Under the pieces are notes generated by a model. The model did not search any database and had not been told where the DNA came from. It saw only the letters and a program-made list of their open reading frames with translations. Shown here in pieces: positions 23,909 to 35,933 of a DNA stretch of 64,000 nt; position 1 is the stretch's first letter; each line of letters opens with the position of its first letter. The DNA is from Pogostemon cablin (Eukaryota > Streptophyta > Magnoliopsida > Lamiales > Lamiaceae): NCBI GenBank assembly GCA_023678885.1, contig CM043009.1, forward strand, positions 18,655,117 through 18,719,116. Direction: 5' to 3'. Both the position numbers and the translations under genes were made by a program.

Positions 23909-24434
23909 ACAATACCATCTATTAGCCTAACACATCTAATGAGAGTGGAAATTCATGTATTTTCGGGTCCGATTTGATACCTCTTTGAATGTGTTAATTG
24001 CTATTATTTGCATAAATTTTAATACTTTGAATGATTATTGACTGAAAGGTGTTTGAGAGGTATTTTGTTATATTTTGATAGTTAAAATGATATAAATGCA
24101 AAGTTGGAATGAAGGGTAAACTTGTGCAACATGCAAGAAAACAGAGGATCATTTGTATAATTTTTTTGTATATTTGTGGAAGTCCAAACTAGTCATGTGA
24201 TATATGAAAAGATACAGAAGAGATGATCGTGTGGGCATAAGAATCGCTTAAATCGAAGTTCAGATGAAGAAGTTATGTTCAAAACCGTGAGGTCGCGCAG
24301 CTGCCGGCGAGAATTCGAAAATTCATGAAAATTACCCTCTTTTTCTTATTTTCTTGGTGGCCAAGTTATTTGCTAATCTCACATCCCTCCATATCTTCCA
24401 TAATTATATTTTTCCTTATTTTTCAAGATCCCTG
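23909..24434. other. LINE 3' flank and unclassified sequence
   Basis: No gene. The LINE 3' end should lie here, but I see no poly(A) tract or target duplication. A GC-richer patch near 24285-24315 lies in otherwise AT-rich DNA. The sequence continues after element C at 32780, where an LTR-like repeat begins within about 50 bases. Confidence 0.4.
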
Positions 24435-25636
24435 TGTTGGATTGTATACTAAAAGTCTAGCTTTAGTATGAACAATGTCATATCAATATTTGAAATGAGA
24501 ATCATTGATCAAATGATTGCATCTTATAATTTATTTTATATGCATGATGCAATAGTCCATTTACTTTATACTGTAGATAATATGTTGTGCGACAACACGC
24601 AGAAGATCATATTATCGGTTTCCTTATAAAGTATAAACAGATGCTCACAACTGAGATAGACGGGGACTCTCTATCGGTATGGTTGTAGTGTGGTTTGGTA
24701 TTAGCTTGTCTTGGCTATAGAATCACATTAGTGCACTTGTGTGTATTGAGCAGGACCGCCGGAGATCGTTCGACTTATACTGACTTATAGAAGAACTTGA
24801 TCTCTGTTATTATGGAAGTTCGTGCTCTTAATCCCTATACAATAACCTCGACACGTAGGGCAGTATGTATTTCTTTGATTCATCAATGGGTGAGATTTAT
24901 AAGTATTAAATCAACAAACTCGGTGAGTTGGGAAGTAGTGCTGTATCTATGGTGTGCTGTTGATTGTAGAAGGAATCCATGTCCGACATAGGTTGATGAT
25001 GTCCCCTTGAGGAGCTCATAAGGTTTATCATGTAAATCTTGCAAGTGGATTAATTTCCGGCATGATAATAAGGTTGAGTGGTACTATTCTCGGATAAGAT
25101 ATTAATTAATTTGAGTTGTCAGTAACTTAATTAATTAATGGGCATTGTATATCTTAAACATGGGGAGACTGTCGGGCTTATAATAAGAAGGAGCCCAGAA
25201 CATAATTTTGGGATTGGACGGGTAGTGCAGTAATAATATTTTAGTGGACTATATTATTATTATTGGATTTAATTAAAAGCTTTGGGCTAAGCTTGGTTAA
25301 TTAAGTTCAATTGAGGCCCAGCCCAATTTCTCCTCCTGGTCCCTGCTGTAGCCCAATATATAAGTGAACTCAGCTTCCTGGAACCCTCAGATTATTCCTG
25401 CGCCTCTTTTGGTGAGAGAAGGGAAGAGAAGCAGATTGAGAGATCCTGCAGACTGTTGCCCACACAACAGCAGGATCACACTTGGGACATACAGTAGAAG
25501 ATCAGAGGTAGTTCTCTGCAGTTCATCCTCTACACCAACCCAGAAGTACGGTAAACGGTTTAATTATGCTTCCGCTGATTTGTTTACCTGTTTATCCTAA
25601 CGGATCACGTTGAACCGCATGATCCAATTGCCAACA
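24435..25636 (+). repeat. 5' LTR of copia element C
   Basis: 1202 bp, begins TGTTGGATTGTATACT and ends CAATTGCCAACA. Confidence 0.95.
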
Positions 25637-25638
25637 AT

Positions 25639-25650
25639 TGGTATCAGAGC
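25639..25650 (+). promoter_or_regulatory. Primer-binding site, element C
   Basis: TGGTATCAGAGC, two bases after the LTR, complementary to initiator-Met tRNA. Confidence 0.95.
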
Positions 25651-26807
25651 GTTGGTTTCGTGGTGAAACGTGATTCATTAGTCTATATGATTATGTGATT
25701 ATGTGAAATAATCTGGTTTTAATCGCATGATTAATAGCATGTTTTAGGATTTGGATAATTTTGTATTATTTATGAAAATCCTCTGTATTCATGCTGCAAC
25801 CTCTGTATACATTATACTCTGTATACACACACTGCCTTGATGCCTGAACTTGCTATCACACTCACACGGCCATGAGAAAACGTATGACATAAGTTTTGTT
25901 CGGTGGTGGCTGCTTGGTTGCTTACGGCAATGAGCAAGAAGAAAGACAGACAGAAGACAGCGGGTCACGGCGGCGCTGGAGATGACCGCTAACTGCGAAT
26001 GATGAATCGCGAAAGTTGGCAGCGCGTCGCGTTTGACCGGGAAAGTCTACCGATGGTTGATGGCTTCACGGCGTGTGGCGTCTGGTCGGACCTAATCCGT
26101 CGCGGGAGCGCTGGATAGACGTGCAGCTTCGACTGGGGTTCGAGTTCGATTGCGACGCGGCGGCTTGAACTCCAAGGCGAGGCGTCTGGGCGGCGATGGG
26201 GACAGCGCGACTGGACGGACCAGCGCGGAAGATCCGTTCAGATCGGTGCACGTCGCCGTAGGATCTGGCTGCTCTGGTCATGGCACGCGGCTGAGCGACG
26301 GAGTCGAGGCGGCGGTAGATTGATGCAGCGCCGGGGGAGATCCGTGCATATCTGAAGGCGACGATTGCGGCGGCACACGTCGGCGCAGATCGGGCGTTGA
26401 CGTCGGCTGGTGGAGAGGTCAACTCCAGGCGGTCTGCAGAAGCGGACGTCTGTGCGGCGGCGCTGGACAGTCTGCTGGACGACTAAGGGCCGGTGGCTGC
26501 GAGGGAAGCCGGCGGCGGCAGCGTCGGTGACGTGTTTGCTGTGTCAGTTTTGTCTATACACGGCGGCTGGCGGGTGCAGCTGGGAGCTGTCGGCGGCGGG
26601 CTAACGGCGTGATTTAGGTCGCCTGTTGGCGGCGCCTCCGGGGACAGCGGCAAGGCGGCGACTGGCTGAGCCGGTGAAGAGGAGATGGCGGCTGCTACTC
26701 CTAGGGTTTCAATTGTTGTGGGCTTATTCTCTTGTAGGGCCTTTTTATTTTTTATGGTCTGTTGGCCCAAATTATCCTTATGGGGCGGCTTGATGGGCTT
26801 AATTTAA
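25651..26807 (+). other. Leader of element C with GC-rich segment
   Basis: About 25900-26700 is GC-rich and rich in CGGCGG motifs, with overlapping open frames on both strands (for example 26066-26422 minus and 26410-26604 plus). I recognise no domain in any of them. The segment is largely unlike the GC-rich leader of element B until its last few dozen bases (GGCGGCTGCT..CTAGGG), although the LTRs of the two elements are very similar. Confidence 0.6.
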
Positions 26808-27180
26808 TTTGGTTATGGGCTGTTGGGCCCATTTTTAATTAAAATGCTAATGGGCTGTGGATTCAAGGCTGCTCATTTATTTAATTTGGTTTTGGGCTGT
26901 TGGGCCCAATTTTAATTAAATGGTGTTGGGCTGCTGGGCCAATAGGCTGCTCAATTTTAATTTGGTTATGGGCTGTTGGGCCCATTTTTAATTAAAATGC
27001 TAATGGGTTGTGGATTCAAGGCTGCTCATTTATTTAATTTGGTTTTGGGCTGTTGGGCCCAATTTTAATTAAATGGTGTTGAGCTGCTGGGCCAATAGGC
27101 TGCTCAATTTTAATTTGGTTTTGGGCTGTTGGCCCAAATTTAATTAAAATGGAAATGGGCTGCTGGACTAATTAATTTAA
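26808..27180 (+). repeat. 153-bp tandem repeat, about 2.4 copies
   Basis: A unit starting TTTGGTTATGGGCTGTTGGG repeats with period 153 at 26808, 26961 and 27114. Within the unit, GGGCTGTTGGGCCCA alternates with AATTTTAATTAAA. Related GGCCCAA/AATTAAT sequence occurs in the leader of element B but not as this array. Confidence 0.9.
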
Positions 27181-27590
27181 TTAATTGTGAGTAATGGGCC
27201 AAGCATAAAAAAAAATTAATTTTATTTTGTGCTAGTGGAATTAATTTAGTTTTGGGCTAAGATTATGGGTCATAGATAATGAGTATGATTAATTAATTAA
27301 TCTGCTGCTCATTTTGTGCTTATTTGATGCTCTAGGGCCCATTTAATTAATCCACTAATTATGCAATTAATTAATGTTATATAACTGATTAATTGATTTA
27401 ATTGTCAATTATTGTTGTATATGTGACAGACATGTTCTATGTGATTTATTTATTTAAATTGCTGTTAATAGAAGCATGTCTAAGTTGTATATTTTATTCT
27501 GGAATATTATATGCATGTTAAAACCCTCGGTGTTAAATAACTAAGTGGGAGAGGGGATTGGTAATTAATTCCCGCGGCCTCCATTATTGG

Positions 27591-27677
27591 TTTGTAAGTG
27601 ATGTGAGTAAACTTGCGCGTTGGCAATAGAGCCTTCCTCCCTAACGGATGAGTTTATTCACGGATCACTGGTACAAA
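27591..27677 (+). ncRNA. Leader hairpin 1, element C
   Basis: Arms TTTGTA-AGTGAT-GTGAGTAAAC and GTTTATTCAC-..-ATCACT-..-TACAAA. The loop contains TTGCGCGTTGGC, AATAGAGCC and CTTCCTCCCTAACGGATGA. It is orthologous in position to the hairpins of A and B. Confidence 0.75.
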
Positions 27678-27696
27678 CTTCTTTAAATAATTATTG

Positions 27697-27784
27697 TTTG
27701 TAATGTGTTGCATATGGGCTTGCGCGTTGGCTATAGTGCCTTCCTCCCTAACGGATGAGCTTATATGCGGTTCACTAGTACAAA
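27697..27784 (+). ncRNA. Leader hairpin 2, element C
   Basis: The upper stem is GCATATGGGC paired with GCTTATATGC (two G-U pairs), with basal helix TTTGTA/TACAAA. The loop motif is kept. Compared with hairpin 1 of the same element, the stem sequence differs on both arms while pairing is retained. Confidence 0.7.
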
Positions 27785-28430
27785 CTTATATAATTGATGG
27801 TTGTAGAAAGTTATCTGAGCGCGTGTGTACTTCTCCAACAGTAAGGCACACAAGCTTGGGCAGCGGACTTGGGATCAAATAATGGTGTACACTTAGATGT
27901 GAATAATTAGTATCCTCCCCAAAGGAGTCACTGCTATTATTTACATGGCTAAAGAGGAACCGACTATTAATTATTTTGTCATAAAGTTAGGTTGACAAAT
28001 GAAATTAATGGGTAAAACCTTCTCTTGTAAATGTTCGGGTTTGTAAACGTCCACCCTAACGTGGCTTGCAGACTCACGGTGCTTGAGATGTCGGTGAATT
28101 TTATTTTATATTGTTTTGAGGGAATCAATATAAAAGGATAAAATTCGAAGATTTGATCGGAATATTTATTTGTGATTCTCTGAATTTCGAATGGTTTTAT
28201 TTCACTAATTATTAACTAAAAGATATTATATTTACTCGTCCATGTTAAATGATTAGAAAAGAATCTTGGTTTTGAAAATTACTGCTTAAGAAAATACATG
28301 TGTATTCTCACAAAGGACGTCTCATGATGCCTATTAAAGTCTCTAGTGAAGAGATGAGAGGTTCATAGAAATATGATGATCTCATGTAACTCTTCGGATA
28401 CTTGAGTAAATTAAAAGGCAGAAGATCATG
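27785..28430 (+). other. Conserved leader segment before gag, element C
   Basis: Conserved, apparently untranslated sequence shared with A and B, ending near an ATG (28087, GAGATGTCGGTG) that may be the ancestral gag start. No long open frame. Confidence 0.5.
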
Positions 28431-31411
28431 GTTGAATTGATAAATGAATTGGAAAAGCTTGGAATAGAAATTGAAAGGGAAACCTAAATCAATTTATTCT
28501 TCACAATTTGCCTGGATGTTTTGAGCAAGTTCCACCTGAATTACAAGAGGTTGTGTATGGTGGGAAACTTCTAACAAAACATGTGGCAAAAGAAAAGCCA
28601 ATTTTCATCATGAACTGAACAAGGTTAATATCTTATTTACTAATGGTTTAAACATGATTAGTGATGGCATCTACTGACACGAAGTATGTAGATACTGGAT
28701 TCACTAAATGTTTATCACTGAGTAAGGATAAGATTGTTAATAACATGGGTAAAACTACAAAGGTAGTGGCTATTGCAGTGGGAGTTGTTTATTTATCTCA
28801 TGATAAGAATAAACGATTGATTATGAGAAATTGTCTTTACGTACGTTTTATAGAAAGAATTTAATTTCGGTTTCTATGCATTAACGGATGGATACTTCAT
28901 TTCATTTAAATGACATGGTCATAGAAATGAGGAATGAGGCTATAATCCGTTAAAGTACGTTGGTGGATAATTTGGATACTCTTGAATCATGCACATCCCA
29001 CAGATGCAATAAAAAGTAGTTAAATAATGCATCTTCTAATATAAGTAAGAGAAAGGAACCTTCGGAAATAAACTAAACATACATTTGGCGTCTATGACTA
29101 ATTCATTTTACTTGAGTAGGATTCAAAAGTTGATAGCCGATAGACCGTAAGGTTTATCTGAAGTGGAAACTATCGGACTTGCGAGTCTTGCTTAGAAGTA
29201 AAAATGATTATCTGCCTTTTCAAGGCTGTGGGGTGTAGAGCCAAAGATATATATGTTGGAATTAGTTCATTCTGATTCAAGCGAACCTAATATTATCCAG
29301 GCGAGAGGTGGTTATGAATATTCGAAGATTATTCTGGAAACCAATATATTTATATGATGCACTGCATGTCTAAGTTCTTGGATTAATTCAAGAACTGTAA
29401 GGCTGGTACAGTGAGCGTCATGGAAAATATATCATATCATTACGATCCAATCGTGATGATGAAAACCTCTTGGGATAGTTAGGAACTATTAATCTGAAGT
29501 TGAGATTAAATCTCAAGTTGACTACACCGGGCATGCCCCAGCTGAATGGTGTGGTGGGTAGAAGGTATAAGGCTCTTATGATTATGATTAGATAGATGAT
29601 GAATTATTTGGAATAATTAAATTCATTTTATGGATATGCCCTAGATACAGTAATTCGTGAAACGTTTGTCTGTATATGGGATATTCTAGAAAAATGGATA
29701 GTGATTTATTTAGTCCAAAAGATCGAAGGGTAATTGTTAACACAATAACCAGATTTTTGAAAAAGGACTATGTAATAAATCACAAGCCCATGTATAAGTT
29801 GTTCTAAAGGAAGTGAGAGGAAAACACTAAGTATAAGTACCAAGTGTACAAGAGGATATACCACAAGGTAAACTGCAACGCGTGTCACGTCTGATACTCA
29901 ATTACATGTAGTGCCTTGTCGTAGTGGGAGGGTTGTATGACAACCCATATATATATGTTTTGGGAGAGTCGTGAGACTTGATCCCTAGTAAACATGGTAT
30001 TGTCCCACGAATACGACGTAGCACTACAAGATTAAAATGCGGAATCTTAGTAAGTTGCAATGTATGTTGAAATAGAATCTAAAGATTCTATATTAAGTCT
30101 GGGAACTTGTATGACCACTAAATGGTGTAAAAACCATTGCAAGTGATCATAGGAAATAAAAGAGGATCATACGGAAAGGTGAAAATCTTGGAAGCAAAGC
30201 TTGTTGCGAAAAGATGTACTCAGAAAGAAATGGTTCGATTATGAGGGAACATATTCGCTGGTAGCTATGCTTAAATTGATCCGGATTCTTTTATTTATTG
30301 CTGCTCATATTAAATTATGAGAGACAGCAAATAGATGTCAAGACAGCTTTCCTGATTGGAAGTCTTGAGGAAAACATCTATGTGAAGCAACCAGAGTAAT
30401 TCATTGCAAAGTACTAATAGCATTTTGATAGTAAGCTTAAAAGTGTCCGGCGATGGACTAAAGCAAGCTTTAAGATAGTGAAGCATCTGTTTTGATTAGG
30501 TAATCCAGTGGCATGGATTTAAATCAATGAGTGGATGAGTCTTGTGTGTTGTAAAGAGTGACGAAAACGTGGTGGTGTTTCTTGTACTATACGTAGATAG
30601 TATCTTGCTCATTGGAGACAATGAAAGAGTATTATCGAGCGTATGGGTACGGTTTATAAAGCGGTAAAGATGAAGGACTTAAGAAAGGCAAAATGCATCA
30701 TTTTGATCACGGTAATACGGATCACAAGAAAGGATGTTATGCTTATCTCAAGTTTCATAAAATGATACAGTCCATACTCGTTTAGCATGTAAATTTATCT
30801 AAGTGAATGTGTCTTTGAGACACAAGAAGAAGATAAAGTAGATGAAAGCGGTTCCTTATGCTTCGGCGAATAAGGAAGCTTAATCTAAAGAATGCTATGA
30901 ACGAAGTTGGATATCTGTGTTGCTGAACGCATGAACAGAAGGTATCAACGTAACCCGGAACAAGAATGATGAACTGTAGTAAGACATATATAAAGTGCCT
31001 GAGAAGGACTGGAAATTATATGTGGATTTACTAAACAGATTCACTGCTTCTTGTGGATTACGTAGATTCAGATTTTTTAGTCAGATTGGACGGCAGTAAA
31101 TTCTCCTCAAAGTTTATGTGTTTAATCTTAGGAAGTAGAGTCATAATGTGGAGGAGTGTTATATAGAAATATATTTCAGACTCCGGACTCCATCGTGGAA
31201 AGATGATGAATTGGAGCCTATGAGGCAGCCAAAGTATCTATATGACTCTAGAGACTTCATGATGGACTTTGAAGTGTTTCTAAGTTTGCCCAAGGTAATC
31301 ACAATTTACATTGATGATATTGGTGCAGTTGCAAACTTGAAGAAATCACAAGTCCATAAGACAATTAAACACATGGAGCGCGAGTACCACCTGTTACGAG
31401 AAATCGTATGA
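28431..31411 (+). pseudogene. Copia gag-pol remnant, element C
   Basis: Fragments in copia order. Gag: LINELEKLGIEIERET near 28440. Protease/pre-integrase: a 67-codon frame at 28661-28864 with MGKTTKVVAIAVGVVYLSHD, like the usual MGNGTKVAAIAVG block. Integrase: TTPGMPQLNGVVG near 29520-29550. Reverse transcriptase: QIDVKTAFLIGSLEENIYVK near 30325-30390. RNase H end: 31148-31411 with IYIDDIGAVANLKKSQVHK and YHLLREIV. Many stops and frameshifts. One frame-changing indel (near 29660, ATTCGTGAAACGTTT where A has ATTCGTATGAATGTTT) is shared with B. Confidence 0.85.
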
Positions 31412-31562
31412 TGAGGGGTAGGTTGTTGTCGCCTAGATTGCATCGGATGATGACCTAGTAAACCATTTACAAGGATCTTAAGGCGAGAGCTTTTAATGGT
31501 CGTGTAGTGGGAGTAGGAATCAGATGTATGGCAGAAGACATGACAGCAAAGTCTTTTAGTAT

Positions 31563-31573
31563 AAGTGGGAGAT
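31563..31573 (+). promoter_or_regulatory. Polypurine tract, element C
   Basis: AAGTGGGAGAT directly precedes the 3' LTR. A second very similar purine run (AAGTGGGAGAGGGG, about 27543) lies in the leader just upstream of the hairpins. Confidence 0.9.
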
Positions 31574-32774
31574 TGTTGTATTGTATACTAAAAGTCTAGC
31601 TTTAGTATGAACAATGTCATAACAATATTTGAAATGAGAATCATTGATCAAATGATTGCATCTTATAATTTATTTTATATGCATGATGCAATAGTCCATT
31701 TACTTTATACTGTAGATAATATGTTGTGCGACAACACGCAGAAGATCATATTATCGGTTTCCTTATAAAGTATAAACAGATGCTCACAACTGAGATAGAC
31801 GGGGACTCTCTATCGGTATGGTTGTAGTGTGGTTTGGTATTAGCTTGTCTTGACTATAGAATCACATTAGTGCACTTGTGTGTATTGAGCAGGACCGCCG
31901 GAGATCGTTCGACTTATACTGACTTATAGAAGAACTTGATCTCTGTTATTATGGAAGTTCGTGCTCTTAATCCCTATACAATAACCTCGACACGTAGGGC
32001 AGTATGTATTTCTTTGATTCATCAATGGGTGAGATTTATAAGTATTAAATCAACAAACTCGGTGAGTTGGGAAGTAGTGCTGTATCTATGGTGTGCTGTT
32101 GATTGTAGAAGGAATCCATGTCCGACATAGGTTGATGATGTCCCCTTGAGGAGCTCATAAGGTTTATCATGTAAATCTTGCAAGTGGATTAATTTCCGGC
32201 ATGATAATAAGGTTGAGTGGTACTACTCTCGGATAAGATATTAATTAATTTGAGTTGTCAGTAACTTAATTAATTAATGGGCATTGTATATCTTAAACAT
32301 GGGGAGACTGTCGGGCTTATAATAAGAAGGAGCCAGAACATAATTTTGGGATTGGACGGGTAGTGCAGTAATAATATTTTAGTGGACTATATTATTATTA
32401 TTGGATTTAATTAAAAGCTTTGGGCTAAGCTTGGTTAATTAAGTTCAATTGAGGCCCAGCCCAATTTCTCCTCCTGGTCCCTGCTGTAGCCCAATATATA
32501 AGTGAACTCAGCTTCCTGGAACCCTCAGATTATTCCTGCGCCTCTTTTGGTGAGAGAAGGGAAGAGAAGCAGATTGAGAGATCCTGCAGACTGTTGCCCA
32601 CACAACAGCAGGATCACACTTGGGACATACAGTAGAAGATCAGAGGTAGTTCTCTGCAGTTCATCCTCTACACCAACCCAGAAGTACGGTAAACGGTTTA
32701 ATTATGCTTCCGTTGATTTGTTTACCTGTTTATCCTAACGGATCACGTTGAACCGCATGATCCAATTGCCAACA
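31574..32774 (+). repeat. 3' LTR of copia element C
   Basis: 1201 bp, about 99.5% identical to the 5' LTR. The single length difference is a lost C (GGAGCCAGAAC against GGAGCCCAGAAC). Followed by target duplication CCCTG. Confidence 0.95.
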
Positions 32775-32832
32775 CCCTGTTCTTAGCCTCATTTCTAGGT
32801 TAAAATGATTAAGAGTAAGAGAACTCTATCGT

Positions 32833-34418
32833 TGTTGTAAATCGTAGTGATCAAGTACAAAATTTATAGAATATCGTCCTAAGGGAATAGGAAAATCAAA
32901 GTGTATTCGAATTTACCTTTAATCATGCTTTGTAAAAGTGATAGAATTTGGTTTTGATTTTAGACTAACAATTATGCTAAGCAATTAACTAGAAAAGCAA
33001 ATAATAACTACAATTATCAAGAAACAAGGATGAAATGGAATGAGTGTAGTAGATCTTAGGAAGAATGCAAGACCAACCACAATTAAAATCAAGGAAGCAA
33101 CCTAGATGTGCAAGATTTTAGTAACAAACATCATTGACAATGGACCAGAAGCAATCACTATTGCACCCCTAATCCCTTTGGCCAAGGTGACTAGGTTCTC
33201 ATCCCTTTTACAAGATTAAATCCCCTTAGATTGGTCTTATTATCAATTCCCACGAAGGTACTATGATTATAAGTTTTTTTCTTCTCATTCAATTACTCAA
33301 ATGTCCTCTTATAAGTGTTCTAAGCATAAGAAGAGTATGGTTTACCTCCCCTCACACTAACATGCATGATCATATCACTAATTAATTCAATTTACCCCTA
33401 ACACATAACATCGAAATGGCCATCCTAACATGATGTGTATAGAAATCAATCACACAATTAATAAAATGAATCATGAATAACAATTTATAAGAAGAAATCC
33501 ACCATCAATTCAATTAACTACTAAAAATCTCACAAATCTAGTTTAACCTCAATTCATCATGTGGCTAGGCTCATAAGAGGTCTAGCCAACAATAATCATC
33601 TTACAAAACTTACAAAGTTCATAAAATTCTATTGCTAACTTCAAATCAAAGGAATTACAAAATGAAATTTGAATTTCTTCCCTTGTAGATGAGGGTTGAT
33701 CTCCTTCCTCCAATAGCATACCAATCAAATAACCCTCAAATCTCCCTAAGGATAGTATGGGTGAAGGATGTATGGAGAGAATTATGGATTCAAAGTGGTA
33801 AAAATGGATGAATTTGGTGGATTTTGGATGTAGGAGAGAGTGTGTGTGAAGAAATGGTGTGGAAGTGTGTGTTGGATCTTTGTAACTGTTATCAAATGAC
33901 TCTCTCCTGTAAATCATGCTAAAATTGGATATTTATACCCCTTGAAATCTTCTAGAACACGTGCAAACTTATGCTGAATTTCTGCACCAGCTCGACTCGA
34001 GCTGCAGAGCTCGACTCGAGTAGGCTAACTTTTCTCGGCGTGTTTTTGCGTGTTGATGGAGCTTGACCCGTGTGCTGCGCATGGCCTCGGCATATATGGG
34101 CGTGTAGTTGTTTCAAGTGCTAGCGTACGGCCATTTCTTACAGGCTTGTGTGCTGCGCACGATACGAGCTTGAGCACAAGCTCGACTCGAGTGTGGTCGA
34201 GTTCTGTCCACCTTCTTCATTTCAGTTTCCAACTCTATTTTTCTCTGTTTTTGACATGTTTTACATAAATTTAAGCTTATTTCCACACATTTATCAATCT
34301 ATATCACACTTCTCCTAATTAACATAAATCTCCATCAAAAGTTATACAAATACGGATAAAAATATCCAAAAATCCATAAATAAAGACACTAAAATCTAGG
34401 TAAAAATGACGACGATCA
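32833..34418 (-). repeat. Probable 3' LTR of a minus-strand LTR retrotransposon
   Basis: Read on the minus strand it starts TGATCGTCGTCATTTT (at 34418), directly preceded by a purine-rich tract ending TTTGGGGGT. It contains a TATA-like GGGGTATAAATATCC (about 33926-33940) and extends to about 32833. Its first 490 bp (33925-34418) recur at 35965-36455. Layout and polypurine tract fit a Ty3-gypsy LTR, but I see no gypsy protein motif, so the superfamily is inferred. The open frame at 33582-33917 is untranslated LTR sequence in this reading. Confidence 0.5.
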
Positions 34419-34432
34419 ACCCCCAAACTTAA
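34419..34432 (-). promoter_or_regulatory. Probable polypurine tract
   Basis: The minus strand reads AAGTTTGGGGGT immediately before the LTR start, preceded by GTTCGAGGACGAACAACAT. It marks the 3' end of the internal region of the minus-strand element. Confidence 0.55.
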
Positions 34433-35933
34433 AATGTTGTTCGTCCTCGAACAACAAAGAATGACAAACAAGAGGAGAAATTTTCACATAGAAAAATACC
34501 TAACGAACATAAAAAATAACACATCACAAGTAATAAGGATTACAAAATTACATTAAGTACTTCTACCACATTAAACTCATGACATAAAGAATTAAGAAGT
34601 TCAATCTCAAGAAGACCAAAGGGTGATTAATTCCTTCCAGTCCAAGCCTCTCATAGGATATCGAATTCACTCAACACATTATGAAATACGGTTATTCAAC
34701 ACTCATCAATCGGTTAGAACCGACGCACCATAGGCTTGCTCATGGACTATGTTCACAAGACACCCTAGTCTCAAAAAGTGATCAAAAAGGTCTTTCATTT
34801 TGGTTGTAATGTTAGGCTCTTTGGATGGGTAGGAAGAATTTGGATAGTAGTGACTCAACAAGTGTAAGTAATCAAAGAGATGATAATCTACTTCAATACC
34901 TTCATTTCTCATTTTCCTTTCCTTTTCAAATTCTCTCAAGCACTAAACATTATCATAGCATAGATTTCTTGAGCTTCTTTTGATAACATGCTTTCTTTCT
35001 TCGACTTTTAGTTTCCTTGAGCATATTCTGTTGATTTTTCTCCTTTTTTCTTTTATTGAGGTTGCATGTGTCTATGCTTTGACTCTTTTTATCCTTTTCT
35101 TGCTTGTTCACCATTTTCTTCTTTCTCTTGAACGATTTTCACATCAAACCTTGTACACCATCGTCTCCTCAATCACCCATACAAAAGTTATATTTTAAAG
35201 GCTAAAGTAGGCTTTCAAGGCTTGTATTGTGCTCAAATCACAGGAAGGCTTAAAGGCTCAACATGGCTAACTAGGGATGATGTTTGGGTAAGGAAATTTA
35301 TGGCTATAACTTCATATAACAAGGATGGTCTAAGATCATATCACAAATTTCAACCATTCGGGTTTCATTCCTATAGTCCATGAGCAAACTCTAGTTTGTC
35401 TAAGTTCAACATGTCCTTTCATCAAGAATTAACCGTGGAGGCACAGTTGAGACTCAACTCTCACAAGTTTTTGCTTGGACCAAAAAGAAACCTAGTTAAC
35501 CTTCATACTTCTCAAAATTGAACAAATTATTTAAACCATGTTACAACTTCAATTAGTAGAAATCCTTAACATGCTTGCCTTCACCTATCACAAATAATGC
35601 ATCATAGCTCATATTCAAAAATATAACACCTTCCCAAAACATACCACCAAACCAACCTAAACAAGAATAAAAATGCAAACACAACACATATACAAAGACT
35701 CACCAAACAATAAACATAACACAAACATATAACATACATGACAGAAATCATCCAACATAAGAAATTAAAGCACATTAATTCAACATCTATAACAAGTAAG
35801 CTCAACATCCAATCACATCCAAACTATGAAAAAGCAACTAAAATACAGAAAATAAAAGAATAAAAACCATATAAAACTAAAATAAAAACCCAAAGTAAAC
35901 CTCCCAAAATAAAAAACAATCAAGAAGACACAA
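34433..35933 (-). other. Internal remnant of the minus-strand LTR element
   Basis: About 1.5 kb between the two LTR-like copies. The short open frames carry no gag, protease, integrase or RT motif I recognise, so nearly all of the coding region has been lost by deletion. AT-rich, no gene. Confidence 0.45.

Larger units (their letters stand above)
24435..32774 (+). mobile_element. Copia element C
   Basis: A complete 8340-bp LTR element with target duplication CCCTG (24430-24434 and 32775-32779), LTRs of 1202 and 1201 bp, initiator-Met primer-binding site and polypurine tract. The LTRs differ at about 6 positions, making this the youngest insertion recognised here. No intact frame exists inside. 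It is the same subfamily as element B and lies in the opposite orientation, so B and C form an inverted pair of about 8.2-kb repeats some 9 kb apart. Confidence 0.95.

Noticed and set aside
26066..26604. Open frames in the GC-rich leader of element C
   Set aside because: Same reasoning as for element B: no recognisable motif and no conservation with its close relative.
34706..34939. A 77-codon minus-strand frame in the LTR element interior
   Set aside because: No retroelement or host motif recognised, and no second copy to test conservation.
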